A stretch of DNA of 64,000 bases from Rattus norvegicus (taxonomy: Eukaryota; Chordata; Mammalia; Rodentia; Muridae). Numbering within the stretch: position 1 is the stretch's first letter; each line of letters starts with the position of its first letter. Positions 31,632-43,427 of this stretch are shown in pieces. A model generated the notes under the pieces. The model was not told the DNA's origin, did not search any database, and saw only the letters and a list, made by a program, of their open reading frames with translations. The DNA is taken from contig NW_026947372.1 of NCBI RefSeq assembly GCF_036323735.1, positions 702,823 through 766,822 of the forward strand, given 5' to 3'. The position numbers were made by a program, and so were the translations under genes.

Positions 31632-33640
31632 TTTATATGCAACTTAAACAAAGTTTAACTCCATGTGTAGCTCACAAGTTAATGTGAAATGCTGAGGGCA
31701 GAATTTTTTACACTTCAGTTTGCTTATATGGTGAATCACTTTGATCGATTTTCATAGACTGAACCACTCCTGCAGCTACAGGAGGAAGCCTACTAGATGG
31801 CACTGGATGGAATATTCATGTGTCCTTGGATTTTGTTTTCTATAATTTTACCTAGTATTTTTTCCACCTATGTTCTTAAGGGAATTTCGTCTGAAATTCT
31901 TGCTGTGTTAAGTCCTTTTGTGATTTAGGTGTCAGGGTGACTGTGCTGTCAAGGAATAAGTTTGGCAATTTTCCTCCTGTTTCTGTTTTTTGGAGTATGT
32001 TGAGAATTCTTTGAAAATCTGGTAGGACTCTGTGCTCAAACAATCTGGCCTTGTGGCTCTTTCAGTGGGGAAACTTTTAATTACTCTTTTGTCTCTTTAG
32101 GTGTTGTAGAGCTATTTACATAGTTTATCTTACCACAGTTTACATGTGGTCAGTGTTATCCATCTACAAAATCATCCATTTCATTCAGAGCTTCAAATTG
32201 TGTAACCACCAGGTTTCTGAAGTGAGACCTAAGGATTTTGTGACTTTCATCAGTGTCCATGGATGTGGCTCCCTGATCATTTCTGATTTGGATGCTATTT
32301 CTCCTCCTAGTACATTATCTGTCTTAGGGTTTGTCTGTCTTGTTGATGTTCCCAAGGAACCAGCTATTTTTTTTTTGTTGATCTTTGTATTCTTTGTTTC
32401 TGATGTACCACTTTCACCCCGAGTCTGATTATTTCTTGCTGTCTCCTCCTTTAATATGTATTTGCTTCTTTTTATTTTAGAGACTTAGGGTGTGCTGGGA
32501 AGTTGCTAGTGTTGGTTCTCTCTGGTTTCTTTATGAAAGCGCGTTGTGCTGCATATGCATGTTCCTCTTAGCAATGCTTTCCTTATTTCCCTTAAGTTTG
32601 GAGAAGCTGTGCCTTCATTTTCTTTGAATTCTAGGAATGCTTTTTTTTTATGTCTTCTCTGAACTGATGGTTCTTCAGTTGCGAGTTATTGAATTTCAAT
32701 GAGTTTATACACTTTTTCTTATTGTTGAAGTCCAGTTTTAATCCATTGTCATCTGAGAAAATACAATGGTTAGCACAGTCTTTCTGTATCCCTTGTGGCT
32801 TTTTTAGAGTGTGAGAACATGGTCAGTTTAGGATAAGGTTCCATGAGGTACTGAAAGGAGAGTGTTTACTTTTGTATTCAGGTGAATTATTATGTAGATA
32901 TCAGTGAGGTCAACTTAATTGAACCCCGTGTTAGTTACATCATTTTTTTTAATTTCTGTCTCAATGGCCTGCCCTTGGTAAGAGTAGGACATTGATATTC
33001 CCTACTACTCATTTGTGAGGTTCAATTTGATATTTAAGCTTCAGCAATATTGCTGCCTTTGTCTTTGGCATATAGTCATCTAGAATCGAGATTGCATTTT
33101 GGTGGATTTTTCTTCTGATGCATATGAATTGTCCTTCCCCAACTCTATTGATTACTTTTGGTTGAAAGTCTGATTTGCTGGATGTTAGAATATCTACGCC
33201 GTCTTGTTTCTTGTGTCTATTTGCTTGGAAAAGCTTTTCAAACACCTTTGTATGAGGTTGTGTCTATCTCAGTTGCTGGATTGTGTTTCTTGAGTGCAAC
33301 AGAAGGATAGATCCTGTTTATAAATCCATTGTGATAGCCTGTGTTCTTTTACTATTGAGTAGAGGCCATTAATGCTTAAAGGCATTAATGATAAGTGATA
33401 TTTAGTTCATTCTAATTTGATGTTGTCGAAGCATGGTTATTTTTTTTTGATTGCATATTTTTTGGTTTTTGTTTTTTCGATTGGGATGTTTGAGTGTGTA
33501 TGTGAGTATTAGATATGTTCTGTAGGGTGCATGGCTTTTTTTGTTAACATGTTTCGTTTTTGTTTTTTGGAGGAGCTGTTAGAGTATGTGTGTGAATATG
33601 AGAACACTTCTGTAGGTTATGCTGTGCAATTATTAATTTC
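30340..33640 (-). mobile_element. L1-E, antisense LINE-1 with internal loss
   Basis: Minus-strand LINE-1 of an older type. 3' UTR-like sequence lies at about 30340-31180, the ORF2 C-terminal region at 31180-31580, then after the (TA)n tract the sequence jumps to the start of the RT region (about 31740) and runs back to the ORF2 start near 33420. A surviving frame at 33009-33245 clearly matches the endonuclease domain (FQANRHKKQDGVDILTSSK). About 1.9 kb of ORF2, including the RT core, is missing. Confidence 0.82.
31581..31629. repeat. (TA)n microsatellite
   Basis: About 49 bp of pure TA dinucleotide, close to the place where L1-E loses its RT segment. Confidence 0.97.
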
Positions 33641-33960
33641 TAGTGGGAGGCAGGGATGGTTCAATTTCTGAAAATCCATCAATATAATGCACTACCTAAT
33701 GAAAATAAAAGAAAAAAATCACATGATAATCTGATTAGATGCTGAAAAGGCTTGCAAAAATATTCGAAACCCTTTTCATGTTAAAAGGATAAGAGCGAGC
33801 AGGGATACCAGTCCTATGCAGAAACATAATAGAAGCAATGAGCTGCAAGTCGGTACCCAACATCAACCTAAATGGAGAGAAACATAAAGCAATTCCATTA
33901 AAGTCAAGGACAATGTAAGGATGCCCACTATCAGTAGAGTATTTGAAATTCTATCCATGG
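33641..33960 (+). mobile_element. L1-F, sense LINE-1 RT fragment
   Basis: A sense-strand fragment equivalent to about 4510-4820 of the full-length L1 (start of the RT palm region; ATGGAGAGAAACATAAAGCA corresponds to the LNGEKLEAI segment). It lies immediately next to antisense L1-E and has no poly(A) tail, so it is either an inverted piece of the same element or a separate relic. Confidence 0.75.
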
Positions 33961-34968
33961 TAAAAGAATGGTTCAAATTTGGTTCTTACATGGAGTATGG
34001 CCAAGGCCTGAGAAGGAGAAATGGCATAGAGATTTAGAACTCCTGGGTTATGGCCCACTCTTCAGCACAGTCTCATTGGGCATTGGTGAGTCATGAACCC
34101 AACGAGGACTTCATGCAGAGTGTTGCTCAGTTATACCACTCATATCTCTCTTAATCTAAGAAGTGCATGAAAATCCTCATGGAGATTCCCACCACTCACA
34201 AGGCAGCACCATTGGTATTGGCAATAACAGTGGTCAAGGTCTTTTAGGGATTGCCTCTGGGGCAGATCAGTGCTTTCATCTTTGCCTGAAGAAATGTACA
34301 ATGGTCAGAGACGACCACAACCCTTAAAAAGCTTTTGGGAAAATAAAATTGTTCGTGAAGCTGGCTAAGATGTTTTCACTACTGTCTCTGATGTAAAATA
34401 TATATATATATATATGGAACAATTTGAAGTTCGGAAAGGCTGGGATCAAAAACAATGGTGGCACAGGTAATGGTGTGACTGTCACAGAAGCTGGACTGTT
34501 GATGACTGATTTCTGACCCAGTTTTACCCTCAGCTTCCTGATAAGATTTAATAAGGATTTCCAATCACAGACGTATATTCTGATCATTTAAAGCAGATAT
34601 GACGTTTTTATACAGATGTTTAGATTTCTTTTTTTTTTTTTTTAAGATTCTTATGAGGGTACTTTTAATGATAAATAATACAATACTTAACCATTGCTCT
34701 AGAAATTCAAATTGCTGCCTACAGTGAAGGGAAACCAACTGAAAAAAGTACTTTGTTTGTTCTTTGTTACTTTATAACAAATTGCTTACTTATGAAGTTA
34801 CGTTGGCCTTGGGAGTAATTTGTTTTCTCTACGTGTATTATGTAATACTAGGTCTCATACAGTGTTGGGTACCACTTTTTTCACCATCAAGCAGGAGAAG
34901 AAAATTAGTACATGTTCACATTTGCAATTTTTAACGGCTTGAAAGATTTCACTAGGATATCAAAGCTA
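33961..34968. other. Unassigned DNA
   Basis: About 1 kb without a supported gene or recognised repeat. It contains a short (TA)n at about 34397-34416 and a T-rich run at 34629-34644. The segment 33980-34350 has balanced base composition and might be a decayed processed pseudogene, but no protein match is apparent to me. Confidence 0.4.
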
Positions 34969-34973
34969 CTTGT

Positions 34974-35570
34974 TGTGGTTTGCCCTGAAGTTATCTGTAT
35001 TTTGATGCTAAATCCACTGGCCCAAGGATAGTTGCCTAGTCTTGTACTCAGAACTCAGGTGACTTCACAAGAACCACCTCCCATTGAATTTGTAAAGTAC
35101 ATGTGAGGGGCAGGAACAGGATAGAAGGAATCCTGTCATTGGAGGAGAAGGAAGGATGGGCGGGAGAGATGTTTGAAAGGAGAGGAGGAGACTAGAGGAA
35201 AAGGGAGAGACAGGAAGAGGAGAGGGTGAGAAGCCATTGAAGGTGAAGTCAAGATTCTGCTCTCTGTATTTACAGGTTGGTATTAATGTTCCTAAGGGAT
35301 AGATGGTAAAGTGCTTTGTTTGTTTAAGTGGGCAATTATATCTTATTAATTGGGTCAAAATTATTGTGTTGTGTGTTCTTTTACATGAGGGTTTGAGGAT
35401 AGGAAAGTGTGTGGCAGCAAGAGACACTGGGCAGCCAAGGAGTGGGGATGTGTTTTCCCAAAGATATCTACCAGATATCATGGGACAATATGGTGCCAGT
35501 GCTAGCGGGGTAAAAGGCAACATTACTTTTTTCTTTTCTCTTTTTACAACAGATCATGAACCAAGGTGAT
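34974..35570 (+). mobile_element. Purine-rich LTR-like element, copy 1
   Basis: It begins TGTTGTGGTTTGCCCTGAAG, has a GA-rich middle (35100-35240), and then an end segment (35300-35530) containing GTTTAAGTGGGCAATTATAT. Copy 2 at 36191-36940 shares the beginning, the purine-rich middle and this end in the same order. That is the pattern of two related LTRs, either flanking a short internal region or as separate solo LTRs. The family name is not certain to me. Confidence 0.5.
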
Positions 35571-36190
35571 GATCAAGAATCCAATAGCATTCCTTAGAGT
35601 TTACTGAAAAGTTTTATTTTCTAAGAGGACACAGGCTCTATGTTAAGGCATGTGATAACTTAAGGCCAGGAATTCAAACAATGAAAAAGCGAAGCAGCCT
35701 GTACTGACAGGCTGTAGGTCCGCTGCTCTGTGATAAGTAAGGGCAGCTCAGAGAGTTAAGAGATTAAAGCTGCTTTTTAAAGAAAGTTGTTTAGAAAGTT
35801 TTTCAGGATACTCATATTCTTTTTAAGGTGGGCTCCAAGTGAATTTTGGGATTAAATCCTAGCTACACAAGGTACTTCATTATTAAAGGTATTATTAAAA
35901 AGTGATAAAATTTGGTTTTAGAAAGAAGAGTGTAGGGACATTTCCTGAAACAGGGGGGATTTTCATAAAAGCTTCAGAACTTAGATAAGGAAAAATTAGT
36001 CACTACCACCAAGTTGAGAGTTGTGATAAATGTCTGTAACAGCAGGCAGAGTGAATGCAGACATATATTGTAGAAGTTATTAAGGTTAAAGAAAAATCTG
36101 TGGCTCCGGGTAGAGAGCTTAAGTGATGGATATATTTTGGGCTAAAGCCCTGAGTTTTAAGTTGCATATTGATTTTAGAATTGATAGAAT
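35571..36190. other. Segment between the two purine-rich LTR-like elements
   Basis: About 620 bp with no coding frame and no retroviral domain that I can identify. If the flanking elements are an LTR pair, this would be the internal part of a very short non-autonomous retroelement. Confidence 0.35.
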
Positions 36191-36940
36191 GTTGTGGTTT
36201 GCCTTGAAATTTTCTCTGAATTTGTTAAATAAAGGCAAGAGCGTGAGATTTGGACAGAGGGAAATGTCAGGAGCAAGAGGGGGATTAGATTCAGAGAATA
36301 GGGTTAGAGAGAACAGTTGCTGAGAGTTGAGCCAGTGGAACCTGAGCAGGAGGGGGAGAGGATGGAACAGTTGGGAGTGTGAAGGGAGGAGAAGGAAGCA
36401 AGGAGGAGAAGGGAATGGTTTAGAGACAGGATGGGGAACTGAGAAGAGTTAGAAGAGACAGGAGATGGAGATAGGGGAGGAGAAGGAAGCTAGGAGGAGA
36501 AGGGAACGGTTTAGAGACAGGATGGGGAACTGAGAAGAGTTAGAATTGACAGGAGATGGAGAGAGGGGAGAAGCTAGGAGTCTTTGTAAGAGAAAGAGAA
36601 ACTAAAGCATGAAAGGGTTGATATATTTGGGAGAGTGAGTAAAGAAAGAGAGAGAGAGAGGAGAAGCAAGGAGTCGTTGTGGGAGAAGCTGGAGACTTGG
36701 TAAATATAAGGTGCAAGGGATAGATGGTACCGGGCTTTGTATGTTTAAGTGGGCAATTATATCTTACCAATTGGAAATAAGATTATTGTGTGGTGTGTTT
36801 TTATATGTAAGAGTCTCACTGTAAGAAAGTGTGTGGCTGGGCTGTGTTTCTGCCAAGATATCCAGCAGATATCTGGGGCACTGAGGTGTGGAACCCAAGC
36901 AGGGTAAACCAACCAGAGAAAAACATTTACTGTTTCATTT
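36191..36940 (+). mobile_element. Purine-rich LTR-like element, copy 2
   Basis: It begins TGTTGTGGTTTGCCTTGAAA and contains an AATAAA at about 36228. It has a long GA-rich middle with a 91-bp tandem duplication and a short (GA)n run near 36648-36660. It ends with the shared GTTTAAGTGGGCAATTATAT segment and AAGATATCCAGCAGATAT. It is longer than copy 1 mainly because of the purine expansion. Confidence 0.5.
36384..36565. repeat. 91-bp purine-rich tandem duplication
   Basis: Two adjacent units (36384-36474 and 36475-36565) that differ at only a few sites by eye; each contains GGTTTAGAGACAGGATGGGG. Copy 1 of the LTR-like element does not have this doubling. Confidence 0.85.
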
Positions 36941-37074
36941 TTATTTTTTATTTTTTATTTTTATTAATTTTTACAACAACAATAGAAGGTGCTTAAGTTT
37001 GTTTTAAGGAGAGTAAAGAGACTACCTGAATCACGTGGTGATTTTCATCTGTGGTTTGAAACTTAGGGAAAAAT

Positions 37075-38495
37075 TGGTCTTATTTTGCAGTTTGTGTCTG
37101 ACACTGATATCTGGGAGATAGAATTGTTTCTAGTTGAGACTTCATCATCTCAGTCTTTTCACTAGTAATAATCTGAGTTCCATTCCTTGACAGTGACCTT
37201 TTAGATTTCTGAATCAATAGGTGTGATTAGGTGGCAGATTTCTTTAATTTCTTTTATTTTTTTTAGCAAATTTTATTCCTTTTTTCAATTGGATAATTCT
37301 ATATTTACAATTCAAATGTTATTTCCTCCCCAATTTCCGGCCCATAAGATCCCTAAACTGTCCCTCTCCCCATTTCTACAATGTCCCTTACTGCTCCTTG
37401 ACATTCCCTTGAACTGGGAGTCAAACCCAGGGAGGATGAACGGCTTCTCCTGTTGAAGCACAAAAAAGCCATCCTTTGCTACATATCCAGTTGCAGCCAT
37501 AGGTCTGTCCATTTAGTCTTTGAATATTGGTTTAGACCCAGAAAGCTCTGGTTCATTGTCATTGTTGTTCTTATGGGGTTGAAAACCACTTCAGCTCCTT
37601 TAATTCTTTCTCAAAATATACCAACAAGAGGTCTGTTTTCAGTTCACTGGTTTGCCACTTGCATTCACTTCTCTGCTTGACAGGTTCTTCCTGTGTCTCT
37701 CAGGGAAGATCTATATCAGCTTCCTTGCAGAATGCACTGCTTAGCTTTATCAACATTATCTAGTTTTTGTGGCTAGTAAATATACATTTGTTGGCTCGTA
37801 CAGCTGGTTAGGTGCAATTTTAAAATGGATTCTGCACAACTATGTCAAGATTTTATAATCCACAAATGAATATGACCAATAGACTCCCTCCTGTTCATAT
37901 GAACATATTGGTTTTGAGGTTTTACTGGACCTAAAGCCATTCCTCTCACTGCCCATCCTCCTGAATATTATGTTTGGCCTGTAGAAATAATCATGGTAGA
38001 ACATCCATAACCCTCAAGACAGGGACTGGGAACACAGGAAGGTAGATATATGAGAACTGATATCTAATGGGACAAGAGAACTGCATTCTACACTCCATGG
38101 TGTTTTTTGCATTACTGATGTCTGGTAATTTTTGGATAAAATAAGGTTTAGGGAGTTTATCCTTTGAAGTAGGTACATAATATTTAAATTATTATACTCT
38201 ATAGCTGAGTCCCCTTTGTTGAAAAAATCATTTAAAAAATTGGAATTGGAAAACAGAAGTTTTGAGTACACATTCAGGAATATATTTATAAAGTCCCCTA
38301 TCAAGGAATGTAAAATAAGAAAATGTAATGTGAAATTCATTCAATTAAGGTCTGTAGAAAAAATATTGGCTTGTGGAAAACATAGAAAACCTAGGAAATT
38401 GAATTGTATGTCAGAGGAATGGAATTGGGAATAAAATGATTGTCCAGAAGAATCTACTTCACCCCATGTTCCTAGATCATTTCTCTGTGTGCCCA
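37075..38495. repeat. Array unit 0 (partial, left end)
   Basis: It begins within a unit at the GTGTCTGACACTGATATCTG landmark (37087), continues through the antisense L1 3' UTR part (about 37240-37770) and the right part of the unit. Its left edge adjoins the purine-rich LTR-like element, so the array's original start is lost. Confidence 0.85.
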
Positions 38496-38604
38496 GTGCC
38501 TGACCTTCTACATTTACATCATGTATACACTAATGAAGCAAGAAGTAGTTTCTAACTTTAGGGAGATGTAGTATGTAAAGGTGTCCATTGTATAACCAAT
38601 TCTA

Positions 38605-40085
38605 TATGGGTGATCCCCTTCCCATCCTCCCCCCATTACCTCCCGCCCCCCAACAATCACGTTCACTGGGGATTCAGTCTTAGAAGGACAAAGGACTTCC
38701 CCTTCCACTGGTGCTCTTACTAGGATATTCATTGCTACCTATGAGGTCAGAGTCCAGGGTCAGTCCATGTATAGTCTTTGGGTAGTGGCTTAGTCCCTGG
38801 AAGCTCTGGTTGGTTGGTATTGTTGTTTATATGGGGTCTCAAGCCCCTTCAGGGTCATCCAGTCCTTTTTGTGATTCTTACAATGCAGTTCCCTTTCTCA
38901 GATCATTGGTTTGCTGCTGGCATTCACCTATGTATTTGCTGTATTCTGACTGTGCCTCTCAGGAGAGATTTACATGTGGTAACTGTCAGTCTGCATTTCT
39001 TTGCTTCATCGATCTTTTCTAATTGGGTGACTGTATATGTATAGGCCCTATGTGGGGCAGGCTCTGAATGGGTGTTCCTTCTGCCGCTCATTTGATCTTT
39101 GCCTCCCTATTCCATGCCAAGTGTATTCTGGTTCCACTTTTAAAGAAGGAGTGAAGCATTCGCATTTTGATCATCCGTCTTGAGTATCACGTGTTCTTTG
39201 CATCTAGGATATTTCATGCATTTGGGTTAATAGACACTTATCAATGAGTGCACACCATGTGTGTTTTTCTGTGATTGGGTTACGTCACTCAGGATATTTT
39301 GCAGTTCGATCAATTTGCCTATGAATTTCATGAAGGCATTGTTTTTGATAGCTGTGTAACATTCCATTGTGTAGATGTACCACATTTTCTTTATCCATTC
39401 CTCTGTTAAAGGGCATCTGGGTTCTTTCCAGCTTCTGGAAAGTATAAATAAGGCTGCTATGAACATAGTAGAACACGTGTCTCTTTTATATGTTGAGGCA
39501 TCTTTTGGGTATATGCCCAAGAGAGGTATAGCTGGATCCTCAGGTAGTTCAATGTCCAATTTTCTGAGGAACCTCCAGACTGATTTCCAGAAGGGTTGTA
39601 CAAGTCTGCAATCCCACCAACAATGGAGGAGTGTTCCCCTTTCTCCACAACCTTGCCAGCACTTGCTGTCACCTGAGATTTTGATCTTAGCCATTCTCAC
39701 TGGTGTGAGGTGAAATCTCAGGGTTGCTTTGATTTTTATTTCCCTTATGACTAAAGATGTTGAACATTTCTTTAGGTGTTTCTCTGCCATTCCGTGTTCA
39801 TCAGCTGTGAATTCTTTGTTTAGCTCTGAACCCCATTTTTTAATAGGGTTATTTGACTCCCTGCGGCTGTCTAACTTCTTGAGTTTGGAGATATATTGCG
39901 CCCTCTATCTGTTGTAGGATCGGTAAAGATCTTTTCCCAATATGTTGGTTGCTGTTTTTTCCTAACCACAGTATCCTTTGCCTTCAAAAGCTTTTCAGTT
40001 TTATGAGATCCCATTTGTTGATTCTTGATCTTAGATCATAGGCCATGGTTTCTTCAGGAATTTTTCTCCAGTGCCCTTGTTTTCC
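38605..40085 (-). mobile_element. L1-G, antisense L1 3' portion inside array unit 1
   Basis: Antisense LINE-1 3' UTR plus the end of ORF2, close in sequence to the full-length copy. The minus strand at 39227-39790 encodes 187 residues of the ORF2 C-terminus with the Cys motif intact (CWQGCGERGTLLHCWWDC), and sequence to about 40060 continues upstream in broken form. It has no poly-T start and no obvious target duplication, and it replaces rather than simply interrupts array sequence. Confidence 0.9.
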
Positions 40086-40157
40086 ACACAGCATGCACTT
40101 CTTAGCATCATCAATCTTATCTAATTTTGGTGTCTGAAATATATATAGAAAATGTAT

Positions 40158-40160
<3 letters not shown>

Positions 40161-40194
<34 letters not shown>
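40161..40194. repeat. (CA)n microsatellite, site 1 of unit 1
   Basis: Seventeen CA units at the unit position that reads GATGTATACATATATA in the compact units. Confidence 0.97.
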
Positions 40195-40195
<1 letters not shown>

Positions 40196-40686
40196 TTTGC
40201 TGGCTCCTACAGCTAGGATGTTGGGTGGAATTTTAACATGTTTTCTGGGAAACTAGGTCATGAATGTAGAATCACCAAATGACAATGTCAAATAGACTCC
40301 CTCCTGTTCTTATGAAACTATTGAAGTTGAGGTTTATCTTGACCTCAAGTGATTTTTCTCCCTGCCCATCCTCCTGAATCTTATGTTTTACCAGAAGAAA
40401 GAATCGGGGTAATTTATTTAAAACCCTCAAGTCCGTCCCTGTGAACTCAGGAATTCAGATATTAGAGTACTGATATCTAATGGGACTACAAGAAACATAA
40501 TCTGTACTTCATTTTGTCCTTTGCTTTACTGATGTCTGGTAATATTGGGATAAAATTATGATTTGGGAGTTTATCATTTGAATTAGGTACACTATATTTA
40601 AAGTCTTAGATTTACTCTATAACTCGACCCTCTTTGTTGCCAAAATCAGTGCAAAAAATGAATTGAAAAATACAGTTTTTGAGTAC

Positions 40687-40689
<3 letters not shown>

Positions 40690-40739
<50 letters not shown>
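40690..40739. repeat. (TA)n microsatellite, site 2 of unit 1
   Basis: About 50 bp of TA at the position that reads AGGAATATTTACAAAG or AGGAATATATATAAAG in other units. Confidence 0.97.
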
Positions 40740-40741
<2 letters not shown>

Positions 40742-40958
40742 AAGGAATATATACAAAGTCTCCAATAAAAGAAGTACAATAAGAAAGTGTAATACAATAT
40801 TCAGTCAAAATACTGTAGGGCAAATTCTGTCCTTTAGGAAACAGAGAAAACCTAGGAAATTGCACTGTATGTCACAGGAATTGAACTGGGAATAAAATTA
40901 TTATCCAGAAGTATCTCCTCTACTCTGTGTGTCTAGATCATTTCTACCCCTGCCAAGA

Positions 40959-42442
40959 CCCTGACTAACTTTGTCCATTCAGAACATGTAAACAGTAATG
41001 AAGCAAAGGGAAGTCTCTAGCTTTAGAGAGACAGAGTACATAAAGGATTCCCCTGTGTTACAGGGCACATACCTGGAAACGGCACTCTCGAAACTGCTCA
41101 ATGTAAAGAAAGCTGTTTAGAGGTAGGCCATGGAAATTCTCAGTTACATCATCATTAGGCCCTCCATGAAAAAATCTCTTGTATCTTGGAGATCCCTAGT
41201 TTCTCCTGTGATATCATGTTGTCATGTCTGCAATGCCTCTCGTATATTCCTTCAGTACCTATAGGTTTTACTAATTGGCCTCTATTTCAGAGGAAACATC
41301 AATTTGGGAGTAAGAATAAAGAGGATGAAAAGCTCAGAGATGGGGAGAATGAAGATGGACTTCTGTCTTGGTATAAAAAAAGGAAGAAATATGTCCACCC
41401 AGAGAAATCTCACTGAGTCCTTGGTAGGAGTTGAGTAGTTACCTTGAAGAGATAGAATTGATCTGAGCCTTCCACACATGGGATCAGGAGCTCGGAGCTT
41501 GGAGCATGTCAGAAGCATCTGGACTTCCCTGCTTCTAGTGGTTCCTGTTAGTCAGAGAGTTTATATCATTAATATCTTTATCCCAAAAACCAGGCGTTGT
41601 GAAGGGCACTGTTCTTTTCCTTAGAGCTGATGGCTTTTATTTTTTTTTTTTTGCTCAGAAGAAAAAGGTCCTAAGGAAGAAGTGAAAGACAAGTATTGTG
41701 TCTTCAGCTCAGAGTAAACTCCTCGATTATTTGGATACCTATAGTGCAGTTTGACTCTGATACTGGTATTCGGGAGAGAGACATGTTTATAGTTCATCCT
41801 ATCATTTTTCCACTAATATTACTCTGTCTCCCATTGCCTGGTTGTGACCCTTCAGATTTCTCAGTCAATATGTCTGATTAGATGGCAGTTTTCTTATCTT
41901 TAACATATTTAATTCTTTTTATTTTTAGCAATTTTTTTGCTTTTTTATTTGATTTTTCCATATTTACATTTCAAATATTTTTGCCTTTCCCAGTTTCCTG
42001 TCTATACGATCCCTCCCCGTCCCCCCACACTTCTTATATAATTCCCCTTACTGCCCTTTGAAATTCCCTTGAATTGGTAATAAAACCTAGGTTAGACCCA
42101 GGGCATCTCTTTCTATTGGTGCCCAGCAAGGCCATTCTCTGCTACATATGAAGTTGGGGCCATAGGTCTATCCATGTACTATATTTGAATATTCATATAT
42201 TACAAGAAAACTCCGGTTCATTGGCATTGTCTTTTTTATTGGACTGAAAGCTCCTTCAGCTCCTGTAATCCTTCCTCAAAAATCTACCAACAAGAGATGT
42301 GCTTTCAGTTCACTTTTTTGCTACTACAATTCACTTTTGTATTTGACATGTTCTAGCTGTGTCTCTCAGGAAAGACCTATATCCATATCTTCTGATCATG
42401 CAATTTTAAGTTTCATCAATCTTATTTAGTTTTGGTGGCTGA

Positions 42443-42479
<37 letters not shown>

Positions 42480-42510
42480 CTGTATATCTATATCTACATC
42501 TGCATCTCCA

Positions 42511-42571
<61 letters not shown>

Positions 42572-42640
42572 ATATACATATATATGTATATATATATATA
42601 TCTGTATATATATATCTGTATATCTATATCTATATCTGCA

Positions 42641-42717
<77 letters not shown>

Positions 42718-43427
42718 GTAACCTACAGATATGAAATTAGATGGAATTTTAACATGGATTCTGGGGAATAATGTCAAGAAAGTAGAATCTAAAAAGGACA
42801 GTGCAAAGTAGACTCTCTCTTGTTCTTATGAACCTAATGAAACTGAGGACCTCAAGCCATTCCTCACTCTTCCAAACCTCGTGAATCTTATGTTTGGCCT
42901 GAAGAAAGAATCATAGTCAAGTATCCACAACACTCTAGTCTTGCCACGGGAACACAGTAAGGTAGATAATGCAGGACTGGTATCAAATTGGAATAGAGAA
43001 CCGAATTCTACAGTCCATGTTTTTTTTTTTTTTTTTTGCTTTACTGATGTCTGGTAATTTTGGGATAAAATTAGGATTTATGAGTTTATCATTTCAAGTA
43101 GGTATACAATATGTACAATGTTATACTCATTCTAGAGCTGGGCCACATTTGTTTCCAAAATCATTGCAGAAAAAGGAATTGGAATACCGAATTTTTTAGT
43201 ACACATTCAGAAATATTTATTAAGTCCCATATCGAGGAATGTACAGTAAGAAAGTGAAATACAATATTAATTCAATTGAAGGTCCGTAGTGAAAATACTG
43301 GCCTTTGGGAAGCAGAGAAAAGATACAAAATTGAACTGTATTTCACGAAATGTACCTGGGAATAACATTAATATCCAAAAGAATCCCATTCATTCTATGT
43401 TAAAAGACCTTTTCTACCCATTCCAAG
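40959..43427. repeat. Array unit 2
   Basis: Complete unit, about 2.47 kb, lengthened by a 280-bp compound microsatellite. The antisense L1 3' UTR part is about 41900-42430. A minus-strand open piece lies at 41282-41518. Confidence 0.9.
42441..42720. repeat. Compound (TA)n/(TC)n/TATATC microsatellite, site 1 of unit 2
   Basis: Two blocks with the same internal order: TA, then TATATCTG-type units, then TC, then TA. The whole is a doubled compound microsatellite at the same unit position as the (CA)n of unit 1 and the (TG)n of unit 3. Confidence 0.95.

Larger units (their letters stand above)
38496..40958. repeat. Array unit 1 (interrupted by L1-G)
   Basis: The first ~110 bp of the unit are present, then L1-G (38605-40085), then the unit resumes at GCATGCACTTCTTAGCATCA. 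About 1.3 kb of unit sequence that should lie between is missing. It carries a (CA)n and a (TA)n expansion. Confidence 0.82.

Noticed and set aside
33961..34350. A possible processed pseudogene of a host enzyme in 33961-34350.
   Set aside because: The composition is plausible, but no frame longer than a few dozen codons and no poly(A) tail or recognisable protein was found.
42432..42771. Long open frames rich in Ile-Tyr and Arg-Glu over 42432-42771 on both strands (also near 40612-40865 and 45396-45660).
   Set aside because: They are translations of (TA)n and (TC)n microsatellites, which lack stops in most frames; there is no coding evidence.
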